Below are positions 1 to 7,128 of a stretch of 13,624 nucleotides of DNA, one piece after another (the first letter of the stretch is position 1; each line of letters starts with the position of its first letter). A program made the position numbers and the translations under genes. The notes beneath the pieces are model-generated. The model was not told where the DNA came from, searched no databases, and saw only the letters and a program-made list of their open reading frames with translations. Source of the DNA: Omnitrophica bacterium RIFCSPLOWO2_01_FULL_45_10b (lineage in GTDB: Bacteria; Omnitrophota; Omnitrophia; Omnitrophales; Danuiimicrobiaceae); assembly GCA_001804205.1 (NCBI GenBank), contig MHFM01000038.1:51011-64634 (forward strand), in the 5' to 3' direction.

Positions 1-1172
1 TTACCGCCATGCTGACTGACAATCTTATGAGCCTGAGCTAATCCAAGCCCTGTTCCGTCACGTTTGGTGGTCTTGAAAGGGATGAAAATAGATTTCAGCG
101 TTTTTTTATCCATCCCACATCCTGTATCTTCCACGCCAATCAAGATATAAGCATGATTTGCGCTGCTCGTCACCTTCAAACACCCGCCGTTCGCCATCGC
201 TTCAAACGCATTCGAAATAATATTCATAAAGACTTGTTTTAAATATTCAGGGTCAACGCGCATTTTTATATTTTTGCCTTTGTACAAAGTTTCTATTTTC
301 ACGGTCGCCTTAAAACTTTTTTGATGCTGCATCAACATAAAAATTTGATCGAGATATGGTTCTACATCTATTTCCTCGATTTGAAGTTCCGGAAGACGTG
401 AATAATCCAAAAGGTTACTAAAAATCCGGTTAATTCTGTCGGATTCGTCAACGATGGCAGACATCAAGCGCTGATCTCGATCACTCAACTTCGAATTGAG
501 TTGTTTCTTGAGAAGTTCGGCACAACCGCTAATCGAGGCTAATGGATTGCGAATTTCATGCGCAATGCTTGAAACAACTTCTCCCAGAAACACAAGGCGC
601 TCCTGTGTTTTCATCTTCCCTTCAAGCTGCTTGATCATTTGAGAGAAATAATAAGTCAAAACAGCGACCAAATAAAAAACAGTGATCCGAACATAAGTCG
701 CATAAAACACGTAGACGGGATCCCATCGAGTGACGTAATAAGTGGCAGGAGCAGACAGGCCGGGAAAGGCCCAACCGGAAGACAAAAGAAGTACAGTAGC
801 AATAAAGCAAATACTGCTGCCTGTCGCGACATAAAAGCTGGCTAGCGGAGAGATGATGGGGCCCGCGCTTAGAATGGACAAAACATAAATGGTGGCAAAC
901 AAACTATCAGCGCCGCCGGTGTAATAAATGAGGATGCTTTCCAAAATAAGATCACAGGCAATCTGAACATATCCAAAAAGCTTTAAATATCGGCCCCAGA
1001 TTAACCAAAAAATATAAAAAATACTCAGCACCGAAATGCTTGCGATCGTCGCATAAAAAGTAATGCCCTCAGCCGGAAAAACAAACTGGGCATAGAACAA
1101 AAGAAAGGCCGCGAGAAAAAGCCTTGAAATGATTAAAACTCTAAACCGCTTGAGTAAAATATTCGTTGGCAT
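1..1172 (-). CDS. PilS/NtrB-like membrane sensor histidine kinase (3' end outside window)
   Basis: Two-component sensor kinase, expected to autophosphorylate a histidine and pass the phosphate to a response regulator. I translated 390 codons from ATG at 1172; the gene runs off the window edge. Residues 1-175 are hydrophobic, with roughly six membrane segments and no obvious periplasmic sensor domain, as in PilS. The H-box is SIAHEIRNPLASI with His205. The N-box is NIISNAFEAM (about 317-326), the G1 box DTGCGM (349-354) and the G2 box GTGLGL (373-378), followed by the end of the ATPase domain. The start lies 5 bases after the gspF stop, with only a weak ribosome binding site, so translation is probably coupled. 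The position after a GspE/GspF set suggests control of pilin or secretion genes, perhaps through a sigma-54 regulator such as PilR just beyond the window. The kinase family is certain; the PilS assignment is inferred. Confidence 0.9.
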   Translation of the reverse strand, partial: MPTNILLKRFRVLIISRLFLAAFLLFYAQFVFPAEGITFYATIASISVLSIFYIFWLIWGRYLKLFGYVQIACDLILESILIYYTGGADSLFATIYVLSILSAGPIISPLASFYVATGSSICFIATVLLLSSGWAFPGLSAPATYYVTRWDPVYVFYATYVRITVFYLVAVLTYYFSQMIKQLEGKMKTQERLVFLGEVVSSIAHEIRNPLASISGCAELLKKQLNSKLSDRDQRLMSAIVDESDRINRIFSNLLDYSRLPELQIEEIDVEPYLDQIFMLMQHQKSFKATVKIETLYKGKNIKMRVDPEYLKQVFMNIISNAFEAMANGGCLKVTSSANHAYILIGVEDTGCGMDKKTLKSIFIPFKTTKRDGTGLGLAQAHKIVSQHGG

Positions 1173-1177
1173 AATTT

Positions 1178-2401
1178 TTATTTGATCGCTTGGGTCAGTG
1201 TCAAAATCGGTAAAAACATAGCGACAACAATGCCTCCTATCACAATACCTAAAAAGGCGATCACCAATGGTTCGATCATCGAGGTAAGGCCATCTACGGA
1301 AGTATCAACTTGAACGTCATAAAAATCAGAAATTTTTGAAAGCATCTTATCCAGCTCACCTGTCTCCTCGCCAACAGCAATCATCCGGACAACCATCGGT
1401 GGGAAAATTTTCTTCTTTAAAAGTGGAGCGGAGATGCTTTCGCCTTCTTTGATGGAATTGCGAACGTCTGCCACCATTCGTTCAATCACTTGATTTCCCG
1501 CTGTTTTCCCTACAATTTCCAAAGCGCTCAAAATGGGAACACCGCTTTTTACCAGGGTGGATAAAGTTCTCGAAAATTTGCTCACGGCTACCTTCATAAA
1601 AAGAGGGCCAAATACAGGAAGGTTTAACTTAAGGGAATCAAACCATAGTCGCCCCTGTTTGGTATTAATAAATCTAAGAATGAGAAAAATGAAAGTAGCG
1701 GTTGCGCCCAGAACTAAAATGAGATTGTTTCTCAGAAAATCGCTTGCGCCGATAAGAAGCAGCGTCGGCACAGGAAGAGGGGCATTTAACGATTTAAAAA
1801 TACCTGCAAACTGCGGGATTACCCAAGTCATCATTGCAAACGTAATGACAAGAGCCATGATTCCAACAACCATAGGATAAACTAAAGCCGATTTAATTTT
1901 TTTCTGCAACGTATTGGTTTTCTCAATGTAACTGGCAAGCCGGTCCAAAATTTCCTGAAGGCTTCCGCTGGATTCGCCCGCTTTTACCATGCTCACAAAG
2001 AGGTTCGAAAATACTTTTTTATGTTTCTCTAAGGCTTCGGATAAACTTTTTCCGCTTTCGACGTCGTCATGAAGAGAGCTGGTAACATACTTTAACGATG
2101 AGTTTTCAACTTGCTCCGCTAAAATTGTGAGCGCCTGGACCAAGGGCACGCCTGCTTCCACCATCGTGGCGAGTTGTCTCGAAAAAACAACGAGCTCATC
2201 CGCTTTTATTTTTCCGCCTCGTTTGGTACTGAAAATATTTTTCGAAAAAAGTGACATCTTTGCTTTTACTTCGGTCACTCGGATAATCAGATACCCTTGC
2301 TGACGAAGCGCAGAAACAATATCATTAACATTGCCTGCTTCCCGCTTCCCGCTTAAATTTTTGCCTTCTTTATCTTTCACTAAATATTCAAACTCGGGCA
2401 T
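1178..2401 (-). CDS. gspF: GspF/PilC inner-membrane platform protein of type II secretion/type IV pilus system
   Basis: Polytopic platform protein that sits in the inner membrane and couples the GspE/PilB ATPase to pilin or pseudopilin extraction. The 407 residues match the usual family length of about 400. There are two T2SSF repeats. The first (about 70-195) has the FSRQLATMVEAGVPL pattern and ends in a membrane helix near 170-197. The second (about 275-400) has the related KFSRTLSTLVKSGVPI pattern and the MIAVGEETGELDKML motif, ending in the last membrane helix at about 375-400. Another helix lies near 222-245. The N-terminal cytoplasmic region (FEYLVKDKEGK) is typical. The ATG at 2401 is preceded by GAGG at good spacing. 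It follows the second ATPase gene by 14 bases, so it is the next member of that operon. Whether the machine is a secretion system or a pilus cannot be decided from this protein alone. Confidence 0.95.
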   Translation of the reverse strand: MPEFEYLVKDKEGKNLSGKREAGNVNDIVSALRQQGYLIIRVTEVKAKMSLFSKNIFSTKRGGKIKADELVVFSRQLATMVEAGVPLVQALTILAEQVENSSLKYVTSSLHDDVESGKSLSEALEKHKKVFSNLFVSMVKAGESSGSLQEILDRLASYIEKTNTLQKKIKSALVYPMVVGIMALVITFAMMTWVIPQFAGIFKSLNAPLPVPTLLLIGASDFLRNNLILVLGATATFIFLILRFINTKQGRLWFDSLKLNLPVFGPLFMKVAVSKFSRTLSTLVKSGVPILSALEIVGKTAGNQVIERMVADVRNSIKEGESISAPLLKKKIFPPMVVRMIAVGEETGELDKMLSKISDFYDVQVDTSVDGLTSMIEPLVIAFLGIVIGGIVVAMFLPILTLTQAIK

Positions 2402-2415
2402 TTTTTACCTCGTGA

Positions 2416-4122
2416 TCACTCTTCAAATGTCGATACGCGCAACACTTCTTCCAAAGTTGTTTGTCCAGATCTAAATGCTTCTAAAGCTTCCTCAAACAGG
2501 CCGGTCATTCCGCTTTTCCGGGCGGCAGCTTCAATTTCACCGCTTGATTTATTGTCAACAATCAACTTCCGAATCGTCTCATCAATCGGCAAAACTTCCA
2601 TAGCTCCCAATCGCCCGCGATAGCCTGTATGTTTGCAATAATCGCATCCGCGGCCGTGATATGCCTTCGCATCCTTCAGCCATTTTTGCTCGGCAGGAAA
2701 CCGGTCTAAAACCTCACGAGGAATTTCACAAACCTCTCTACATCGAGTGCAAATCCGACGCATTAAGCGCTGAGCTGTCGTGGCAATTAAGGATGAAGCG
2801 ATCAGAAATGGCTCCACGCCCATATCGGTCAATCGCGTAACGGCACCGGCCGCGTCATTCGTATGAAGCGTGCTAAAAACCAAATGCCCTGTTAACGCCG
2901 CTTTGACGGCTATGTCTGCTGTTTCCCCGTCGCGAATTTCTCCAATTAAAATAATGTCGGGGCTCTGCCGCAACAGAGAGCGGAGGCCCGTCACAAAGGT
3001 AAGGCCGATATCCGGATTCACCTGAGTTTGTGTAATTCCATGAAGCTGATACTCAATCGGGTCTTCAATGGTCATAATATTGCGCTCTCTTGTGTTGAGC
3101 TGACTCAAAATGGTATAAAGAGTGGTTGATTTTCCGCTTCCGGTAGGCCCCGTTACCAAAACCATTCCATAGGGTCTCTTGATGACCTCTTGAAATTTTT
3201 GAATACTCCGCTGTGCAAATCCCAACGTTTCAAGCCCTGCTTTAAGATTTGTTTGATCCAAAATACGAAGCACTGCTTTTTGGCCATGATGCGCAGGCAA
3301 AAGAGAGACGCGGAAGTCAATTTCACGATTTTCAAAACTGGCCTTAAACCGCCCGTCTTGAGGCAAGCGCTTTTCCGTAATATCAAGATTTGAAACAATC
3401 TTGATGCGAGTTAAAATCGAACTGTACATATGTCTTGGAGGGGAAAAGGCGTTCCGAAGAGCGCCGTCAATTCGATAACGGATCCGCAGTTGACTAGCGA
3501 AAGGTTCAAAATGAATATCTGAGGCCCGACTTTTTATCGCTTCCTGAAGAATTAAATTCACCATTTTGATGACGGGGGCTTCGTCTGCCGCGTAAGTTTC
3601 GTGATTTTCTTCAACTGTTTCTGATTGATTAACCACTTCAATTGAATTTTCATCAAGATTGTCCAAAATCTCTTCTAATTTAAGTTCTTCAGAATATTGA
3701 GCTTCAATTGCAGCCTGGATATCACGATACGACACGATCACGGGGCGGACATTGCATTGGGTTATTTTTTTGACATCGTCCATGGCCGATACATCCAAAG
3801 GATCGCCCATTGCGAGCGTAATAATGTTTCCTATTTTTGCAATCGGAATGATCCCATGCTGATCAGCAATTTTTTTAGGGATCAGTCGAGCGACGTTGGG
3901 ATCGCTTTTGTAAGCAGAGAGATTCAAAACGGGAATGTTGAGCTCCGTGCTTAACAAAAGAAGAAGGTCCTTTTCGCTGATCATTCCTTCATCCACGATG
4001 ATGCGGATTAGTTTTTTGCCGGTTGTCTTTTGCAATTCTCGGGCACGCCGAAAACTGGCATCTGAGACAGCTTGCGTTCTCTTCAAAATCTCATTAAGGG
4101 TTACTGTATAAGTTCCCGGCAT
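2416..4122 (-). CDS. GspE/PilB assembly ATPase, second of two tandem copies
   Basis: Hexameric cytoplasmic ATPase powering pilus or pseudopilus assembly. 568 residues, full length for GspE/PilB. The N-terminal GspE-N/MshEN-like region (about 5-145) is followed by the N2 domain with canonical SDIHFEP (201-207). The motor has Walker A GPTGSGKS (325-332), the Asp box TIEDPIE, Walker B SPDIILIGEIRD (catalytic Glu395) and the His box TGHLVFSTLHTND. A zinc-binding tetracysteine is present (Cys458, 461, 493, 496), which marks assembly ATPases and not PilT retraction motors. In the MshEN region only part of the cyclic-di-GMP signature survives: position-10 Gly is kept in the second half (Gly46), but the first half has lost both glycines and the closing Gln of the second half is Glu. 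ATG follows the upstream stop codon with no gap, and GAGGTGG at the end of the upstream gene serves as ribosome binding site, so the two ATPases are translationally coupled. Confidence 0.94.
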   Translation of the reverse strand: MPGTYTVTLNEILKRTQAVSDASFRRARELQKTTGKKLIRIIVDEGMISEKDLLLLLSTELNIPVLNLSAYKSDPNVARLIPKKIADQHGIIPIAKIGNIITLAMGDPLDVSAMDDVKKITQCNVRPVIVSYRDIQAAIEAQYSEELKLEEILDNLDENSIEVVNQSETVEENHETYAADEAPVIKMVNLILQEAIKSRASDIHFEPFASQLRIRYRIDGALRNAFSPPRHMYSSILTRIKIVSNLDITEKRLPQDGRFKASFENREIDFRVSLLPAHHGQKAVLRILDQTNLKAGLETLGFAQRSIQKFQEVIKRPYGMVLVTGPTGSGKSTTLYTILSQLNTRERNIMTIEDPIEYQLHGITQTQVNPDIGLTFVTGLRSLLRQSPDIILIGEIRDGETADIAVKAALTGHLVFSTLHTNDAAGAVTRLTDMGVEPFLIASSLIATTAQRLMRRICTRCREVCEIPREVLDRFPAEQKWLKDAKAYHGRGCDYCKHTGYRGRLGAMEVLPIDETIRKLIVDNKSSGEIEAAARKSGMTGLFEEALEAFRSGQTTLEEVLRVSTFEE

Positions 4123-5859
4123 TTATTCCACCTCAAGTTCTTGATCGCCCGCGGTCACGCGGAAAATTTCATCGAGCGATGTGTCCCCTGCCAATGCTTT
4201 TTCAATACCGCTTTCCCGCAAAGTATTCATTCCGTTCCGCCTAGCGGCTTGCTTAATCACTTCACCGGACGTACGTTTCATCACTAAGGATTTAATTTCA
4301 GGTGACATCGCCAAAATTTCAGAAATGACGGAACGTCCCTTATAACCGGTGGAACGGCATTTCGAGCATCCTGCAGGTCGGTAAAAGGTGTTTGGCTTTT
4401 TGGGATCAAGATTAAGACGAGCGATCAGTTCTTGATCTGCTTTAAACCCAGTCTTGCAATTGGGACAAAGCTTTCGTACCAAGCGCTGAGCAGAAATCAT
4501 AAGCACGGAAGAAGTAATTAAAAATGGCTCAATCCCCATATTCAACATGCGCGTAATCGAACCGGTAGTATCATTCGTATGAAGGGTACTCAGAACCAAA
4601 TGGCCTGTTAAAGCAGCTTTAATTGCAATGTCCATTGTGGTTAAATCGCGAATTTCTCCAATCAGGATAATATCCGGGTCCTGCCGCAAAATGGAACGAA
4701 GCGCGGCTGGAAAAGTCAGCCCGATCGGCTCTCTCACATTCACTTGATTAATGCCATTCACTTCATATTCGACCGGATCTTCTACCGTCGTAATATTTTT
4801 GTCCGGGCCATCCAAATAAGCTAAAACGGAGTAGAGGGTTGTGGTCTTTCCGCTTCCGGTAGGCCCCGTTACCAAGATCATTCCATGCGGTTTTGTTGAA
4901 TACATTTTGATTTGTTCTGCCTCCGTATGGCTGAATCCAAGTTTTTCAAGGTCGTGCGATTGCGTTTTTTTATCGAGAATTCTAAGGCATACTTTTTCTC
5001 CAAAACTTGTCGGTAAAATCGAAACTCGGATGTCTACTTCACGGTCTTGAACTTTGATTTTAAACCGCCCGTCCTGCGGAATGCGGCGCTCTGCAATATC
5101 TAACTGGCTCATCACCTTGAAGCGGGAAACTAAAGCGGAGCCAAACGTTTTAGGTGGTGCAGGAATTTCTTCCAAAAGGCCGTCTACACGGCACCGAACA
5201 CGAATATTGGTTTCCCAGGGTTCAATAAAGAGGTCGCTTGATTTTCTTTTGATGGCATCCAGCAGCAAAAGATTGGCAATTTTGATCACCGGCGTTTCCT
5301 GCGCCTGCTTTAAGAGGCTCATCGTATCGTTCTCTACATCTTGTTCTTTCTTCTCCTGAACGATCCGCACCAGCTCTTGAATGCTCTCTTCTGAAGTAGG
5401 CTCTTCCATTGGAACGCCTGACTTTGAATAATACCGCTCCAATGCTTTTGTGATCACTTTTGAAAGCGCAACTGTCGGCTGAATTTTTAAATTAGTGATA
5501 GCCTTGATGTCATCGACTAAAACCAAATTCCCCGGATTTTCCATCGCAACGGTAAGCGTATTATTGCTTCTTGCAATGGGGAGAACGTGATGCTTATACG
5601 CAAAGACTGCCGGAATGAGCTGAATGACTTCTTCGTCAGGGGTAAAATCATTTGGGTTAATCGAAGGGCATTTAAATTCGTTTGAGAGAAATGAAATTAA
5701 TTGCGTTTCGCTCAAAAACCGATGCTTTAGAATTAACTCTTGGAAGGATTCCTCAGACTTATCCTTTTCGCTGACCAGTGTTTCGTAATCGGCCTCTTTT
5801 AAAAGGCCCTGTTTGGTCATTTTGTTCAATAATCGTTGATTGAGTACTTCTGAAACCAT
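4123..5859 (-). CDS. GspE/PilB assembly ATPase, first of two tandem copies
   Basis: A second assembly ATPase of the same family, 578 residues and clearly diverged from its neighbour. The N-terminal MshEN-like region (about 1-145) is degenerate. The N2 motif reads SDLFIEP (208-214), so the usual His of SDIHxEP is Phe211. The motor is otherwise intact: Walker A GPTGSGKT (332-339), TVEDPVE, Walker B DPDIILIGEIRD (Glu402), His box TGHLVLSTLHTND, and zinc tetracysteine (Cys465, 468, 498, 501). It should therefore hydrolyse ATP. ATG at 5859 is preceded by TAGGAG, which overlaps the upstream stop, 9 bases away. The sequence cannot show whether the two copies form mixed hexamers, serve different machines, or drive one machine under different conditions. 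The family is certain; the choice between secretion and pilus function is open. Confidence 0.94.
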   Translation of the reverse strand: MVSEVLNQRLLNKMTKQGLLKEADYETLVSEKDKSEESFQELILKHRFLSETQLISFLSNEFKCPSINPNDFTPDEEVIQLIPAVFAYKHHVLPIARSNNTLTVAMENPGNLVLVDDIKAITNLKIQPTVALSKVITKALERYYSKSGVPMEEPTSEESIQELVRIVQEKKEQDVENDTMSLLKQAQETPVIKIANLLLLDAIKRKSSDLFIEPWETNIRVRCRVDGLLEEIPAPPKTFGSALVSRFKVMSQLDIAERRIPQDGRFKIKVQDREVDIRVSILPTSFGEKVCLRILDKKTQSHDLEKLGFSHTEAEQIKMYSTKPHGMILVTGPTGSGKTTTLYSVLAYLDGPDKNITTVEDPVEYEVNGINQVNVREPIGLTFPAALRSILRQDPDIILIGEIRDLTTMDIAIKAALTGHLVLSTLHTNDTTGSITRMLNMGIEPFLITSSVLMISAQRLVRKLCPNCKTGFKADQELIARLNLDPKKPNTFYRPAGCSKCRSTGYKGRSVISEILAMSPEIKSLVMKRTSGEVIKQAARRNGMNTLRESGIEKALAGDTSLDEIFRVTAGDQELEVE

Positions 5860-5868
5860 GGGAGGCTC

Positions 5869-6393
5869 CTACGATTTTTGAGGAGATTGACCTTCAGCTT
5901 TGCGCTCAGATGAGGATCGTGCTGGAGAATGTGAAAGGCCCTGGCCAATTTCCGGCGCCGATGAGATATCAATATGAAAGTGCTGCTGAATGGTGGTTGT
6001 AATTTCCGTAGTGGTTGCGACAAATGCTTGTACTTTGCATTTGGTGGCGGCCTCGATTTCCTGAATGGCTTGTTCATTCGTCGGGTCTGCCATAACAACA
6101 GTCAGTAGATTGCCAATCCGATCAAGCGGAATGCATAAATACTTTTGAATGAGTTCTTTGGGAAATAATTCGCTCGCAGCCTCGTTCAGCGTATAATTCC
6201 CGATGGGTAGATAAGGAACGTTAAACTGCGTCGCCAGAGCCACTACGATGTCTTCTTCTGTCACAAATCCTAATTCAATCAAGACTTTCCCCAATAATTT
6301 CCCGGGGGTCTTTTTTTGACGATCCAAAGCTTCGCCTAATTGGTCTTGCGTTAGGCTTCCGTTTTCAATTAGGATTTCACCGATTCGTTTCAC
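5869..6393 (-). CDS. Stand-alone MshEN (GspE N-terminal) domain protein, candidate cyclic-di-GMP receptor
   Basis: A 174-residue protein that is only the N-terminal domain of a GspE/PilB-type ATPase, with no motor domain. Residues 3-26 (RIGEILIENG...LDRQ) and 33-56 (LLGKVLIELG...LATQ) match the two 24-residue halves of the MshEN cyclic-di-GMP-binding signature: Gly at positions 3 and 10, Leu at 21 and Gln at 24 of each half. The connecting spacer is six residues. Residues 57-145 form the rest of the GspE-N fold (NVPYLPI, then LCIPLDRIGNLLTVVMADP). The last 30 residues are Ser/Lys/Gln-rich and probably disordered. The start is GTG at 6393, chosen because AGGAGG lies 5 bases upstream; the ATG overlapping it is followed at once by TGA. 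It is the first gene after the promoter and lies 9 bases before the first ATPase. The domain is confident; ligand binding and action in trans are inference. Confidence 0.85.
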   Translation of the reverse strand: MKRIGEILIENGSLTQDQLGEALDRQKKTPGKLLGKVLIELGFVTEEDIVVALATQFNVPYLPIGNYTLNEAASELFPKELIQKYLCIPLDRIGNLLTVVMADPTNEQAIQEIEAATKCKVQAFVATTTEITTTIQQHFHIDISSAPEIGQGLSHSPARSSSERKAEGQSPQKS

Positions 6394-6398
6394 ATGCT

Positions 6399-6404
6399 CC
6401 TCCT
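6399..6404 (-). promoter_or_regulatory. Strong ribosome binding site fixing a GTG start
   Basis: AGGAGG on the minus strand lies 5 bases before the GTG at 6393-6391. An ATG at 6395-6393 overlaps this GTG in another frame but is followed directly by TGA, so it cannot start a protein. This supports GTG as the true start of the stand-alone MshEN protein. Confidence 0.8.
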
Positions 6405-6417
6405 AAGTCATTGCAAT

Positions 6418-6505
6418 TTAACAGCTTATCTGTAAGTATCAAATTAAGTATACCGTGCACCTGTAAGGCTTTCAAGGAAGGGCAGACGAAAATATAAGCT
6501 GATAA
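6418..6505. repeat. Inverted repeat bracketing the promoter (candidate operator pair)
   Basis: TTAACAGCTTAT at 6418-6429 and the reverse complement of 6494-6505 (TTATCAGCTTAT) agree at 11 of 12 bases, with an uninterrupted 8-base core CAGCTTAT/ATAAGCTG. The arms lie on either side of the -35 and -10 boxes, about 54-65 bases before and 11-22 bases after the predicted start, with centres 76 bases apart. The arrangement would suit a regulator that binds both arms. The region is AT-rich and chance has not been excluded. Confidence 0.4.
6447..6475 (-). promoter_or_regulatory. Sigma-70-type promoter for the gspE-gspE-gspF-kinase operon
   Basis: On the minus strand TTGAAA (6475-6470) and TATACT (6452-6447) are separated by exactly 17 bases. 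Each hexamer matches five of six positions of the TTGACA/TATAAT consensus. Transcription would begin near 6440, giving a leader of about 47 bases before the GTG at 6393. It is the only sizeable intergenic gap in the window and points into the secretion/pilus operon, so it probably drives all five downstream genes. This is read from the sequence; no start site has been measured. Confidence 0.7.
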
Positions 6506-6555
6506 TTTCACTTTTCAGAGGGCAAGCGTTTTTAATAAAATTTAGAAAGTAGGTG

Positions 6556-7128
6556 TCAGGAAGAGCCTAATAAAAATACCCCGAGAGGAGAATGTGATGA
6601 GCCTTGCGGAGACAAAATGCTTTGAAATAAGGTAACGCTATGGATTTTGTCAAAATTTTTTGACTCAAATTCCTGCTTGGGCGCTAAAAATGTTTGTTTT
6701 GACTCTCCTTTCGATCGCGCAATCGTAATGTGTGGATGATAAGGCCTTGTTTCGATTTCAAAATGGAGTTTCTTCAATATCTGGTCAAGGCACTTCTTTA
6801 ACGCCAAAAGCCCGTCTCTGTCACCTGCCACGCCCAGCCATAAAACGCGTGGGAATTTCTTCGGGAAAGCTCCTAAGTCTTCAAGTGAAATTGAAAAAGG
6901 CTTAATCTGCGCTACCGCTTTTGGCAACTCAAGTTGAAGGCTTTTGAGTTGGTCAGGATTAATTTGGCCTAGAAAATGAAGGGTTAAATGCCAATTCTCA
7001 ATCGGTAAGAAGCGAAAATTTGAGTATTGGTCTTGGATGGTTTCGACAAAGGACAAGGCTTCCTGCTTAAGCGTTTTGGATAATTCGATTGCCAGAAAAG
7101 ATCTTATCCCCTCGCGAGCCATTGCCAC
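6556..7128 (-). CDS. thpR: RNA 2',3'-cyclic phosphodiesterase / 2'-5' RNA ligase family protein
   Basis: Member of the 2H phosphoesterase superfamily, which opens 2',3'-cyclic phosphate ends on RNA and can act as a 2'-5' ligase; cytoplasmic. The 190 residues are close to the usual length of about 180-190. Both catalytic HxT motifs are present: HLT at 47-49 in NWHLTLHFLG and HIT at 133-135 in PYHPHITIARS, with the family N-terminus FLAIEL just before. The longest reading starts at GTG 7128 and overlaps cinA by 25 bases. An ATG two codons later (7122) is an equally plausible start; neither has a clear ribosome binding site, so translation probably depends on coupling to cinA. It is the last gene of the right-hand run. 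The name thpR follows the bacterial family; the physiological substrate is unknown. Confidence 0.9.
   Translation of the reverse strand: MAMAREGIRSFLAIELSKTLKQEALSFVETIQDQYSNFRFLPIENWHLTLHFLGQINPDQLKSLQLELPKAVAQIKPFSISLEDLGAFPKKFPRVLWLGVAGDRDGLLALKKCLDQILKKLHFEIETRPYHPHITIARSKGESKQTFLAPKQEFESKNFDKIHSVTLFQSILSPQGSSHSPLGVFLLGSS

Larger units (their letters stand above)
6394..6555. other. Intergenic region between thpR and the secretion/pilus operon
   Basis: About 160 bases without a gene, the only gap of note in the window. It holds the promoter, inverted repeat and ribosome binding site listed separately. I looked for a hairpin followed by a T-run just after the thpR stop on the minus strand and found none that is convincing, so read-through from the right-hand operon is possible. 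Confidence 0.7.

Noticed and set aside
622..845. Short open frames on both strands over the kinase membrane domain
   Set aside because: The kinase frame reads through this region without interruption from 1172, with hydrophobic helices; the short frames are shadows.
3153..3398. Possible frameshift or second gene within the second ATPase
   Set aside because: The main frame is continuous and contains all conserved motifs on both sides, so the alternative frame is a shadow.
5826..6098. Minus-strand open frame of 90 codons across the junction of the MshEN gene and the first ATPase gene
   Set aside because: It overlaps two real genes in another frame, and its translation is Arg/Lys/Pro-rich without any recognisable domain.
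6421..6433. Small palindrome ACAGCTTATCTGT as a possible terminator of the thpR transcript
   Set aside because: The stem has only four base pairs, no T-run follows, and it lies downstream of the promoter of the next operon.
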